Shown: positions 22,394-33,689, counted from the stretch's first letter. The stretch: DNA of 64,000 bases from Branchinecta lynchi (GCA_023053575.1 JAKZAP010000014.1:17262938-17326937); one strand, 5' to 3'. The notes: a model not told the origin generated them from the letters alone. Numbers and translations: made by a program.

Positions 22394-23697
22394 CAGAGGC
22401 GTTACTAGCCAAAATGTTTGGGGGGGGGGACAAGGCATTTACCGACTGGCTGGTAATTTTTACCGACCGTTTCTGCAGAAAAACGACTGTTTTCCAAGAA
22501 AACAAGACCAAAGGTGTTGATGGAATCCCAAAAATCTAATATTTGTTTCAGACAATAGGGTCTTGTCTTCGCTAGATTCACTCTTCGCCAGGATAATCGT
22601 CAGAGAAAACCAACTTCAGATATACCTCTATAAGCCATATTTATTTTGACGGTACTGACCGAGACTTCCTGCTCTACTTCTGCCAAGTTTCCGGTTTCGC
22701 CCGTATTCTCAGCAAACTACTAGTCCAGAAAAAAAAAGAAAATTCAGAAACAAATCTAGCGTCAAATCTCTGTAAAGAATATCTACCGGTAATCAACTTT
22801 GAATATAAAAAAAAATCCGGTTACAACCGGATTCCGGACTAATTATATGTCTGGGTAAAAAATGATTTTCATATACAGACTCGGCCTCTCTTCTTACCCC
22901 TTAATCTGTCATCTAATCAAACTTTTGCTTTTAACAAATTTTCCGGTTTTGGCCGGATTCCGGGCGAACTAGTTGCCCGGGGAGAAAACGGCTTTGACCA
23001 TCGTGTTCAGCATGTCTTCTTACCCCTAAATCGAACATTTAATCAACTTCAAATGAAACTTTTACTTTTAACCAACTTTCCGTTTTTTGCCGGATTCCGG
23101 ACGAACTACTTGTTCGATGAAAAAATAGTTTTCACCATCGCGTTCAGCATGTCTTCTTACACCAAAATCGGCTATTTAATCAACTTCAAATAAAACTTTT
23201 ACTTTTAACCAACTTCCCAGTTTTTGCCGGATTCCGGACGAACTAATTGTCCGGCGAGAAAATGGTTTTCACTATCGTGCTCAGCATGCCTTCTTACACC
23301 GTAATCGACTATCACATTAGCTGTTTAAAAAATATTTTGTTTGTCCCTTAATTTGAACCCCCTACAGAGCCCATCCACGAACTTGACCTTACCCTTGACC
23401 CAATGAATCCTCACACCAAGTTTCATCAAAATATCTCATTCCCTTCGAGAGTTATAGCGCGAAAGACGGACAGACGGAAAACTTTTGCGATGTCATAGGT
23501 ATCTCTCCACTTCGTTTGGATCCCAAAAACGACTGGTTTCAAGAAAAAACGACAGTTTTGAAAAAAATCGGCCGATTTTCAGAAAAACCGACTGTTTTGC
23601 CAGAAATCGACTCATTTTCAGAAAAACTGACTGTTCTCATGAACAAAATTAAATGTTTTGACGAAAACATTGGGGGGGGGGGGGGTGATAGCCCCTG
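22394..23697. mobile_element. hAT element (family F) with perfect 8-bp duplication, split by HEL-B
   Basis: CAGAGGCGTTACTAGCC at 22394 and TGATAGCCCCTG ending at 23697 are flanked by CTTGTTAT on both sides (22386-22393, 23698-23705). The interior carries the family's ACCGACTGGCTGG and GAAAAACGACTG boxes, interrupted by the HEL-B copy at 22501-23528. Without that insert the element is ~275 bp. Confidence 0.75.
22501..23528 (-). mobile_element. HEL-B element 4 (complete, reversed, nested in hAT)
   Basis: The right end on the minus strand reads TGGGATTCCATCAACACC then TTTGGTCTTGTT. The left end TTTTTGGGATCCAAACG is at 23528-23512, with GTCCGTCTTTCGCGC and TCGAAGGGAATGAGATATTT inside. Modules repeat ~137 bp with AAAACCGG, TTGATTA.ATG and GACATGCTGAAC boxes. 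Confidence 0.65.
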
Positions 23698-23962
23698 CTT
23701 GTTATTACCTTGCTAATGGAAAAGAGGTTTAATGGGTCGGACTGGCTCAAGCTGTTCGTGCAAGATCTTCAATATTTCTTTGGATTTATACTTGCGGTTT
23801 GTTTACATTTAAAGCTTTTAAAGTGGGATGATTCCGAATTAGGTTATTTCAATACTTGTTTGGTTGTTGGGGATGTGAAATGTATTGGTTGTAAAGCTGA
23901 TTGTATGTAAAAAGTAATCAGCATTTTACTTTCACACTCCACGTCTGAGCGCTTGCGCACTT

Positions 23963-24548
23963 GTTATTTTTAGGTTGTGAGACTAATTCATTTTGTCATA
24001 AAAACGAGAGAGAAGAGAACGAAGAGAAACGAAAGAATTTCAGTTTTCTAACATCGCTATTCAAGACCATTTCTGGCTCGATAGCCACAAAAGAGCTAAT
24101 GCAGAAATGCAGCTCGTTCTTCATTCTACTACCGTGGGGAATCTCAGAATTTTTTCGATCTGGCCGGTTCTTCTGAAGTGGATCTACCAACACCCACTTT
24201 TTTTTACCTTACCTTGCCTAAATTACCGTAAAAAGGAAAGAAGAGTACCTACATACTTGAACATCTCGAGATTTGAAGTCCCAACAGTAAGTAAGAAGCT
24301 TAAAAATGTGAAGGTCGTGTTGAATTTCCCTGATTTTTGTCGAAATTTTGAAAAATATTAACATTTTCGTCCATCAACAATGGAATATTTGGCCGAAAAT
24401 TTCAAAAATTTAAACAATCCGAACAAATTTTTTTTCGCCGAAAAGACATTTGGGAAGGTCCTGGACCCTGGTAGATCATTCTGAGAAATTTTCGTCAAAA
24501 TCTGAGAAATCGATTTTTTTGCCTGGCTTTATTTTGCTGGAATGACCC
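23963..24548 (+). repeat. Repeat H, copy 2 (inverted to copy 1)
   Basis: Begins TTATTTTTAGGTTGTGAGAC and ends TGCTGGAATGACCC, matching copy 1 in reverse. The pair is ~3 kb apart. No terminal inverted repeat of its own is obvious. Confidence 0.6.
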
Positions 24549-24985
24549 ATTTCCGTTCCATCCGCACGAAAAGTTACTACGCTGACGTTTCAACCGTCTC
24601 GAAATAGTAACTCATAGTAACTATTTGCTTACCATGCTCGGGAGCGTCGTAAGCATGGTAACTACGCATCTCCGTAACGTGATTGGTTGGATTCGCCAGT
24701 CACATGATATTCTGCTGGAAAATAGAAAAATCGTTCCAACCTGACGGCAAAAAGACAGAATTCGTGACGTCATGCATAGTAACTACGGTAAGTATAGGGT
24801 GAAACACGCCCTTTATCACTGAAATAACTGTAGAGAAAGAAGACGAGTTGAGGCAATTTATTCAAAATTGGTTTAAGGGGTTGGGTTAGCTCTATATTTA
24901 GTGGTGATCGCGACTTGTATGTTACAAATTAAGCTGTGACATCTGTATTTTTGCAAAGGCTGCCTGTTAGTTTAAGCTCTGACCA
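24549..24985. other. No gene seen; promoter-like motif cluster
   Basis: Contains TGACGTCA (24765-24772), GATTGGTTGG (CCAAT-box-like) and TCACATGAT within 100 bp. No gene starts nearby, so a promoter is not called. Confidence 0.25.
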
Positions 24986-25899
24986 AACAAGAACGAAGGT
25001 TTCTATGGGATCCAAAAAATTCAATCTTTGATCCAGAGGATTGGGTCTTGTTTTCGCCAGATCCAGTCTTCTGCGGACCCCTTGAACATTTTTACAATAA
25101 AAATTCAGAAACAGATTAAGGCCAAATAGCTAATCATCTGAGAAACCAAGTTCAGATATTTATTCAGCATGTGTGTTTACCCCTATGAGTCATATCTGTT
25201 TTGCCGAAAACTTCCTGCCTTACTTCTGCCAATTTTCCGGTTACGACTGGATTCCGGAACTACTTGTCCGGAGAAAAAAGAAAGCTGAAAATAGAACTCG
25301 GCGTATCTTCTTTCCCCAATATTGAACATCTAGTCCACTTCAAATAAAAATTTAACTTATGACGAATAAACTTTAACGTTTAACAATTTTCCGGTTTTGG
25401 CCGGATTACGGGCGAACTCCTTGTCAGGCGAGAAAATGGTTTTCACAGTCATGTTCAGCATGTCTTCTTATCTCTCAATCGAACATCTAATCAACTTCAA
25501 ATAACAGTTTTACTTTTAACAGACTTTCCGGTTTGGGCCGGATTCCGGGCGAACTACTTGTCTGATGACAAAATTGTTTTCACGATCTTGTTCACCATAA
25601 CCGACTATCACATTATTTATATAAAAATATTTAATTTGCCCCTTAATTTAAACCCCATCCCCACCACTAAATTTAGGGCTACAGAGCCCATCTACGAACT
25701 CGACCTTACTCTTGACTCAAAGAATCCTCACACCAAGTTTCATCAAAATATGTCATTCCCTTCGAGAGTTATGGTGCGCACATACGGGCAGACGGCGGAC
25801 GGATGGAAAGACGGACGGACGGACAGACAGACGGACCGACGGACAACTTTTGCGATGTCATAGGTATCCCGCCCACTTACATTTTGGGATCCCAAAAAG
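24986..25899 (-). mobile_element. HEL-B element 5 (complete, reversed)
   Basis: Right end AACAAGAACGAAGGTTTCTA at 24986; left palindrome TTTTTGGGATCCCAAAATG at 25899-25880, with a GTCC/GTCT microsatellite at 25795-25850. Modules of ~137 bp with GACATGCTGAACATGAC and GGAATCCGGCCCAAACCGG. Confidence 0.65.
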
Positions 25900-26075
25900 G
25901 GAATGGAAAGGCGCGATGCAGGGGTTAAGACTGCTAAAAACGGGAAAGGCACATTTAAATGGGGAAGCTTTGCCAGTAGGCAAGCATAGGATGCACCGTT
26001 CCTTTCCTTATTTGAGGATCGGGCCTATAGACAAAGCACCTTTACTACAAAAGATACTTTTGGACAAGTGATACA

Positions 26076-26330
26076 TTTTATGGCACTTGTAACCTTCGGC
26101 TCAGTAAGCGCCACTTGGCGATCTTAACATGTGTCCCGGTTTTACTAGTTCGGGCACTTTCAAGTAACTAGGACGATGAAAGTTGGCAGACAGATATATG
26201 ACTCGAACCAGATGCTTACCGAAACCTTCTTTTCCCGGATCCGATCCTCCAAATGGGGGTAGAGGAAGGGGGAGTCCGGAATCTTGTGACCCTCCTAAGT
26301 TGCTAAGACGGCTGATACTTAGGAAAACTC
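26076..26330 (+). mobile_element. HEL-A element 5 (5' fragment)
   Basis: TTTTATGGCACTTG..CCACTTGGCGATC keeps the HEL-A left end, with the palindrome damaged on its right arm. GTTTTACTAGTTCGGGCACT and GGACGATGAAAGTTGGCAG follow. No GTCT microsatellite. Confidence 0.5.
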
Positions 26331-27887
26331 GACAAAACTCGTCAAAGATTTCGTCGTGTGGTCGGTGTTGCTATAGGGACAAGAAGGCTGGAGAAGAATT
26401 GGTAGTCTATACTGAGGATTGCAGAAAGAACAGAAACGGCTGAAGGAATATCTATGGCGAAGGCCGGAAATCTACAATACCCGACTGTCTGAATCAAGTA
26501 GATCAGTAAACATTTCCTTGGCCTTGTTTTAGATGCATTTGTAACGCACTGTACAGTGTGGAGGACCAGTTCTAAATTTTTCGAGGTCAAGTTGTTAGGA
26601 GAGAGAAGATCCCTACACCACTTTGAATGGATCTTTTTTGTGGCATTTCCTATTCCATTTCTTTTTTCTTCTTCTTTTTTGCCATTGGTGCCAAAACTGA
26701 ACGCTTCATCTCCTCTTTTATTCTTTGCCAGTCTTTCCCCAGAAAAGATTTGCAATAGACTTAGGCAAAATCTTTTGTCTATCTTTCTGTTGAAGTCAGG
26801 CTGCGCAATCAAAGTTTGAAATACATGACCGGCATAAGAGAAGTTCTGTGGCAGACAGAGTTCTGGAAAATTAAGTTAAACGTCCCCCATTCGACGGAGC
26901 GTGCATGGGGAATTACGGTGTGTTTGCATCTTGATTGTTAATTCAAAAATGTTCTGGAGGAAAATTTGAAGTCGCTTTTATCAAATTGGCTCTTGTTGTC
27001 TTGGTTCCATTCTGATTGACTACTTCTGCTTCGGATGCAAGAGAGAACGGATCCAGTGCCAGTACGAATTGCAAAATATCTACTGCAATGAAGAAGTTAT
27101 TTGTCTGACTTGGCTGGTGGAACAGAAATCAATCTCTGCTTATAACACCTATAACGATTAGCAGATGGATGGGACCAGTAAAAATCCCATGCTTCAGTCT
27201 CGAAGAAGAGTTTTTCATGCTCTTTTAAGAGATTTAAAGAGAAGAGGAGAAGGGGGGGGGGATATTTCTTACTGGGATGGAACAGGAGTAATGTGTCTGA
27301 TTATAACGGCTATGAAACCGAAATGAAGAGAACTGGCCATGCCCCGAAGAGGAATGACGTTCAAGTCTTGGGGATTGGCCCACATGACAGATTGACAGTA
27401 TGTGTCATAATATGTCTTGGTCAGCGGCCCAGGTAACTCAGAGGCTTACCAATGCTAAGGTTGGGCTATACTTGTCAGTATTGCGAATGCAGAAACTGGT
27501 AAAATTCCCAAAAGTATTCTAGGAACAAAATAGGCGAACGACAGCGCGACTCACCTAACCATACACATCCTCCCATACACAGCCTACGCATATGATGATG
27601 AGGGAAAGAAATGGCCCATGGATATCTTTGGCCACCATATGAGATCAGTTTCAACTCAAATTCCAATTTGAAGGCTTGCAGTAACTAAATATTATACGAA
27701 TGGCAGCAACTTCCAGGGCAGTATATCTGGTTTCATTTTTCCCTGACTGTAGAGGTAGCCATGCACTCAAGAAGCCTTTTTTTTTTTACTTCACACTTAA
27801 CATAGAACAATATCTCGTGACAATTTTGTCTGAGAGCTACTGTTGATTTAAAAGCATACCTTGTAGGTTAGTCTTTTAATCCGTAAG
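26331..27887. other. No gene recognised
   Basis: About 1.5 kb of apparently unique sequence. The longest ORF (minus, 26342-26812, 156 codons) is basic and Ser-rich without a known domain or splice context. A plus/minus exon cannot be excluded. Confidence 0.35.
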
Positions 27888-27950
27888 AAGAGCAAAATAA
27901 CATTAGGGAGTAGCGCCAAGACTTGAAAAAAGTGACATACACTCGAATAG
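27888..27950 (+). repeat. Repeat P fragment
   Basis: GAGCAAAATAACATTAGGGA, then GTAGCGCCAAGACTTGAAA, as at 53682 and 53985. Confidence 0.5.
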
Positions 27951-27966
27951 TTTTCAATTTTTTCAA

Positions 27967-29010
27967 TTGTGTTGCGAGAGCAACACTTTGGTTTTGTCCT
28001 GTTTTTTTTTTTTTTTTTTTTTTTTTTTTTCCTATGACTCCGATTTCATTTTATTCCTGGTAACTGGGAAGGGTCTAACCTGTGCGGTTTTTACGGAAAG
28101 TGTGGACCTTAGGCCGGATTGATGAATATGACATTACATTTTGGAAAGCTCCGTAGAACTCTTGCCTGGGGCCAATAAGGATGGTTTTTGCTTGTCATCG
28201 AGCCAGAGCCTACGGTTTGCGAAGTGAAGTGGAGTTGTATAGCCTATGTCGGAGAGGACCATCTCAAGTTGTGTAGCGAACCTTTCGTTTCATCAAACCA
28301 TGTTTCTGCTTTCGAGTGGAAAGCTCCGTTCTAGCACGCTAGCAGGCAGGCACCAGTTTCAAATTGAAGATGGACTAAAATCTATAAGTGTTAAATATAT
28401 GCGGCAGTTACCCGGCCCCACAGCCAACATATCTTCTTTGAGTGATAAATAGAAAAATCTACAGAGACAAAAAAGTGGCTTTTTCCCACGGGTCCGAAAG
28501 TGCTGCCATCTATTGTTTCTGTCCATGTCTGCGACGATTCCAGCTGAGTTTATAAATTTTTTTTTTTGCACTTGGGTTTGCGGTAGAGTAACGGTATCAG
28601 ATGTGCCCCTTAAACTTTAAAAGTTCTCTCATTGCTAAAGAAACTAGAGCTTATCCTTTGCTCCTTTCTAAGTCGTGACGTTAGAAAGTTGGCCTACGGC
28701 AAAAAAGTCAACTTTTGAACTAAGACAGGTAGAATTTTTTTTTCGACGGCAATCGATAGCCATTGATGAGCTGATCAAAGTATATGTCATCCATTTTTTG
28801 GTACAAAAATTCCTTCATGAGATACACCAGTTTGAAAATTTCAAAGGGGTTGACAACTTCAGTAGTAAGGTACACGAAAACAAAAATAGGCGATACCTGT
28901 TATGAGACATGTTGGGGACTTTTAAGCAACAGTCGACTGTTGGCTCATAATCATCTTCGGCAATGAGGGGTTTGCCGCTTTTGCTAGTTGGTGTACCTGT
29001 TATTTGTTTC
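27967..29010 (+). repeat. REP-D copy 1 with palindromic end and long poly(T)
   Basis: Starts GTGTTGCGAGAGCAACACTT, GGTTTTGTCC, then ~30 T (about 28001-28030), then CCTATGACTCCGATTTCAT. The body includes TACCCGGCCCCACAGCC, GGTTTGCGGTAGAG and GCAATCGATAGCCATTGATG, and ends in GAGGGGTTTGCCGCTTTTGC. Matches 1-1270 in reverse. Confidence 0.65.
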
Positions 29011-30725
29011 CGGTGTATTCGATGGTAAGAACAATTTGGTTCCCAATGGTAAGATATGCAAGGGACTTGTAAGTAATAATCGGCTGTTATGCTACAATCA
29101 TCTTCTGCGATGATGGGTTTGCAACTTTTGCTAGCTGGTGTACCCAGTATTTGTTTTCGTTTAAGGGTTAATGTATATCACGGGAGAGGGACTTGTAAGT
29201 AGGAATCGGTTCACGAGTGGCTAGGAATTTTTGCAATTGGGTGCACATTGTATGCTACAATCATCTTCAGGGATGAGGGGTTTACAACTTCTGCTCGCTA
29301 GTATACCCATTATTTTTATCCGGTGAACTTGATGTCTATCACGGGAGAGAGACTTGTAAGTAAGAATCGGTTCACGAGGGGCTAGAACTTTTGTAAATTG
29401 GTGCACATTGTATTCGATTTCTATAAACCTGACGGTAGAAAGTTTGTATCGATGGTCTATCGCTGTAACCTAGGATTAACTGTTTACGCAACTATCCATT
29501 TGTGTACGCGATTTCAGCTGAGTTTATCATTCGTTTTTTTGCACTTGGGTTTGCGGTAGAGAAATGGTATCAGATGAACTCTTAAACTTTAGAAGTTCTC
29601 TCATTGCTAAAGAAACTAGAGCTTATCCTTTGCTCCTTTCTAAGTGGTGACGTTAGAAAGTTGGCCTATGGCAAAAAAGTCAACTTTTGAACTAAGACAG
29701 GTAGAATTTTGTTTTCGACGGCAATCGATAGCCGCTGATGAGCTGATCAAAGTATATGTCATCCATTTTTTGGCACAAAAATTCCATCATGAAATACACC
29801 AGTTTGAAAGTTTCAAGGGGTTGACAACTTCAGTAGTAAGGTACACACTGAAACCGAAAATAGGCGATACCAGTTGTGAGACATGTAGGGGAATTGTACG
29901 CGACAGTCGACTGTTACCTCATAATAATCTTCGGCATTGAGGGGTTTGCCGCTTTCGCTAGTTGTCGTACCTGTCATTTGATGGTAAGAACAGCTTGGTT
30001 CCCAATTGTAAGACATGCAAGGCACTTGTTAGTAATAATCGGCTGTTATGCTACAAAAATCTTCAGCGATGAGGGGTTTGCAACTTTTGCTAGCCGGTGT
30101 ACCCATTATTTTTATCCGGTGAGCTTGATATCTATCCATTTGTGTACACGATTTCAGCTGAGTTTATCATTCGGTTTTTTGCACTTGGGTTTGCGGTAGA
30201 GAAATGGTATCAGATGAACTCTTAAACTTTAGAAGTTCTCTCATTGCTAAAGAAACTAGAGCTTATACTTTGCTCCTTTCTAAGTGGTGACGTTAGAAAG
30301 TTGGCCTACGGCAAAAAAGTCAACTTTTGAACTAAGACAGGTAGAATTTTTTTTTCGACGGCAATCGATAGCCACTCATGAGCTGATCAAAGTATATGTC
30401 ATCCATTTTTTGGCACAAAAATTCCATCATGAAATAGACCAGTTTGAAAGTTTCAAGGGGTTGACAACTTCAGTAGTAAGGTACACACTGAAACCGAAAA
30501 TAGGCGATAACAGTTGTGAGACATGTAGAGGACTGTTAGCTCATAATCATCTTCGGCAATGAGGAGTTTGCAGCTTTTGCTAGTTGGTATACCTGTTATT
30601 TGTTTCAGGTGTATTCGATGGTAAGAACAATTTTTTTCCCAATAAATATTCTTTGAGCCCAAGCTGACTTTGAAACATTTATTCAAACAATGTTTACAAC
30701 GGATACGTCAGCTCTGATTTTTCAT

Positions 30726-30769
30726 CAGCGATATTTCGACCCTTCTTGGCAAGGGTCCTCGTCAGGCTG
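30726..30769 (-). ncRNA. Hammerhead-ribozyme-like motif (left arm, opposite strand)
   Basis: Exact reverse-complement copy of the motif at 30891-30934: stem I CAGC/GCUG, CUGACGA, stem II, GAAAUAUC. The two motifs point away from the palindrome centre. Confidence 0.6.
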
Positions 30770-30890
30770 TTAATCTTCTTGTTCAGCTTCGGGGAAGGAA
30801 ACAAACCTGTAATCCACCGTTATCAAACGGTGTAATCCACCGTTTGATTACAGGTTTGTTTCCTTCCCCGAAGCTGAACAAGAAGATTAA

Positions 30891-30934
30891 CAGCCTGACG
30901 AGGACCCTTGCCAAGAAGGGTCGAAATATCGCTG
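30891..30934 (+). ncRNA. Hammerhead-ribozyme-like motif (right arm)
   Basis: In order: CAGC (stem I 5'), CUGACGA core (30895-30901), GACCCUU/AAGGGUC stem II with GCCAAG loop (30903-30922), GAAA (30923-30926), UAU then C (30927-30930), GCUG (stem I 3', 30931-30934). Stem III would be the self-complementary AUAU, as in minimal-stem-III hammerheads that act as dimers; predicted cut after C30930. One extra G (30902) sits beside stem II. Self-cleavage is inferred, not shown. Confidence 0.6.
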
Positions 30935-31927
30935 ATGAAAAATCAGAGCTGACGTATCCGTTGTAAACATTGTTTGAATAAATTTTTCCCAATTGTAAGC
31001 CATGCATGGGACTTGTAAGTAGTAATCGGCTTTTATGCTATAATCATATTCAGCGATGAGGGGTTAGCAACTTTTGCTAGCTGTTGTATCCATTATTTGT
31101 TTCCGGTGAATTTGATGTCAGTCACCGGAGAGGGACTTCTAAGTAAGAATCGGTTCAGGAGGGGCTAGAAGAACCTTTCGTTTCATCAAACCATGTTTCT
31201 GCTTTCGAGTGGAAAGCTCCGTTCTAGCACGCTAGCAGGCAGGCACCAGCTTCAAATTGAAGATGGACTAAAATCTATAAGTGTTAAATATATGCGGCAG
31301 TTACCCGGCCCCACAGCCAACATATCTTCTTTGAGTGATAAATAGAAAAATCTACAGAGACAAAAAAGCGGCTTTTTCCCACGGGTCCGAAAGTGCTGCC
31401 ATCTATTATTTCTATCCGTGTCTGCGACGATTTCAGCAGAGTTTATCATATTTTTCTTTTTGCACTTGGGTTTGCGGTAGAGTAACGGTATGAGATGTAC
31501 CTCTTAAACTTTGAAAGTTCTCTCTTTGCTAAAGAAACTACAGCTTATCCTTTGCTCCTTTCTAAGTCGTGGCGTTAGAAAGTTGGCCTGCGGCAAAAAA
31601 GTCAACTTTTTAACTAAGACAGGTAGAATTTTTCGACCGCAATCGATAGCCATTGATGAGCTGATCAAAGTATATGCCATCCATTTTTTGGTACAAAAAT
31701 TCCTTCATGAGATACACCAGTTTCCCTCACTCCCCGTATCCTCACCTCACACCCCACGAACGGGGAATGCTCCGTTTACCATCACCATCATCAAAAAGGA
31801 CTCCCTTTCAGATTCGGAGGTTAATCAAATTTTGCTGGTGTTGCTACAAAGTAAAATTAGTTACAAACAAAAAGAATAGACAAAACCAAAAATAAGATGA
31901 ATCCAGACTAATTTCGTCAACTGCATA

Positions 31928-32012
31928 TTTTGTATGGCACTTGCCCTTCGGCCAACTGCCATATAGCGATCGCAGTTTCTGTCCGTCCGTTGGTCTGTCG
32001 TCATACATGTAC
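31928..32012 (+). mobile_element. HEL-A element 6 (left-end fragment only)
   Basis: TATGGCACTTGCCCTTCGGC, AACTGCCATATAGCGATCGC, then TGTCCGTCCGTTGGTCTGTC. Nothing of the modules follows. Confidence 0.55.
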
Positions 32013-32202
32013 AGTTCCTGTTATTCGTGTATGTATTATATCTTTATAATGCATATGAAATTAATAAATTCGTTTCAAAGTTTATCAGTGTCAACCGTAA
32101 GAAAGTAGGCTCATAACGGTAATGGTATAACCTGTCCAGTTTCTATACAATGTGTGTACCGGTTAACATTTTCGGTTGACATCTTCTGCGTTAAATCATT
32201 AG

Positions 32203-32345
32203 CGACGAAACAAAACCAAAGTGTCGCGATGTGATTATTCTTTTTAGAACATACCGTTTTAAAAATTTCGATAAGTTGATAATTTCAGCATATAACCGAC
32301 AGCGAAGAAACAAAACCAAAGTGTTGCTCTCGCAACACTTTAGTC
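32203..32345 (-). repeat. Two REP-D-like ends
   Basis: GAAACAAAACCAAAGTG occurs twice (32207 and 32307); the second continues into GTTGCTCTCGCAACAC, the palindrome of REP-D ends. Confidence 0.45.
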
Positions 32346-32399
32346 GGCGAAGCCGGACAAAGGTTGCCGCAACACTTCACGTTGCCCGGGCAACGTAGG

Positions 32400-33678
32400 T
32401 CTAGTTTATTCAGTAACAAAGCAAAACATATCTCTCGTGAGCAGAGCCCAAATACGATGTTTTTGTAGTCATAAATAAAGATAAAATAAGTTGTCAACAG
32501 ATAATTTAAAAGAACAAAAATTACCAAGGCAGATAATTTAAAAGAACAAAAATTAACAAGGCAGATAAATGCTTTACGAAGCTCGGCACAAAAGCTTCTA
32601 CTGTAGCGCATAATGTTACAGTAGATTGGGGTCAGTTTGGGAACCTTTTCAGCCACTTCTCGGGGATGGGGGGGATGAGATCTTACAGAAACAGAGGGTG
32701 GGGGAAGGAATGAATGGTACATGGGGTGCTGGAGAAGGGAGGAGCCAAGGCTGCGGCATAGTTTTTCGAACCGGGAAGAAAGGGATTCAATTTTAAATTG
32801 AGTATGGTAGGGGGGAACCACCATAGATAATTTGCAGCGATATCTTCTGAACTCGCTCTATTTTGTCAGTTTCACCTTGAGTAAGAGCAACGTGCCAAAC
32901 CGGACAAGCATATTCGACTAAGGCTCGAATGAAAGAGCTTAGGAACCCGAAACTTTTTCAGTGTTTTTAATTGCGCTGTTAGCTTTCTTTACAATTGTCT
33001 TTGTATTTTCATGCCATGAAAGATCAGAAGAGATCACTACACCTAGTAGCGCTATTTTATCACTGATGAGCCCAGGGTCGATAGGAGGTTCGATCACCGA
33101 GCACTTATCTTTATTCACAACCATATTGATTTCAGTCGCCTCTGAGGTAACCTGTCGATGAAACCGGCAGCGTTACTTTCCAAATCCTCAGATACGACTT
33201 CCGCTAGGGACAAATCAGCAACGTATTTCCATCTGTCCTCCAGCCCAGCGGCAATTTCATTTATCATGAGGAGGAAGCACAGCGGACCGATCACAGTTCC
33301 GTGTGGAACTCCACAAAAAACTGGTAAGGAAGTAGAAAAATGGCCTTTATACTTTACAGTTTGCTCTCTATTTGTCAAAAAGCTCTTGATGATTTTGACG
33401 ATAAGATTGGGTATACTTTTTTCCACCATTTTTTTCTAAAAGAATTTTATGGTCAACAAGGTCAAATGCTTTTTTAAAATCAATTGCAATTAACTTTATC
33501 CATTTGCCAGGTTCATCTAGATGTTTTAAAATAAAATCAATCGGATTAACTAGGTAATGGACTGTCGAACACGTAGGAATGTTACCAAACTGCTTTCGAT
33601 CAATTACTTTTAAAAGATATTCTTTAAGCCATGTGGCAACAGAACTTTCGTAAATTCTGCTGAAAATTGGGATCGACT
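32400..33678 (-). pseudogene. Decayed non-LTR retrotransposon, reverse transcriptase to C-terminus and 3' end
   Basis: Minus-strand frames give, in order, ATWLKEYL and DRKQFGN.. ST (33660-33560), AIDFKKAFDLVDH (motif A, ~33480-33440), a frameshift in an A run (~33430), FCGVPHGTVIGPLCFLLMIN (~33310-33260), KYVADLSLAEV (motif C, with YVAD in place of a YxDD box), LLGVVISSDLSWHENTKTIV (~33050-32990), LVEYACPVW and ERVQKISLQIIYG (~32925-32840), another shift, then RFEKLCRSL...HP. This order is that of CR1/L2/Jockey-like LINE ORF2. Motif C has lost its first catalytic Asp and there are at least three breaks, so it is dead. The 3' end is near 32405 (TTACTGAATAAAC). Confidence 0.75.
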
Positions 33679-33689
33679 AAAAGCAGGAA

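Larger units (their letters stand above)
30640..30990. mobile_element. Fold-back element C, 307-bp near-perfect palindrome
   Basis: 30677-30983 reads ATTTATTCAAACAATGTTTA at the left and TAAACATTGTTTGAATAAAT at the right. Arms of ~140 bp are identical by eye. The centre (about 30815-30855) is a shorter hairpin CAAACGGTG/CACCGTTTG with an extra CCACCGTTAT. The left flank TTGAGCCCAAGCTGACTTTG matches the reverse complement of 50345-50370. It interrupts a REP-D sub-repeat (TTTTTCCCAAT on both sides). Confidence 0.75.
29011..31735 (+). repeat. REP-D tandem/partial copies 2-4 with ~140-bp sub-repeats
   Basis: The GCAATCGATAGCC landmark recurs at about 29722, 30361 and 31640; GGTTTGCGGTAGAG recurs at 29548, 30189 and 31470. 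Between them a shorter unit (CATCTTC.GCGATGAGGGGTTTGC, AACTTTTGCTAGC.GGTGTACC) repeats several times. The last copy again carries CCCGGCCCCACAGCC. The copies end abruptly at ~31725. ORFs of 60-122 codons here follow the repeat and are not called. Confidence 0.6.

Noticed and set aside
24720..24780. Promoter with CRE and CCAAT boxes
   Set aside because: Motif cluster exists, but no gene or transcript start can be placed nearby.
26342..26812. 156-codon minus ORF as a gene
   Set aside because: No domain, no splice context, low-complexity Lys/Glu stretch; could be chance in AT-rich DNA.
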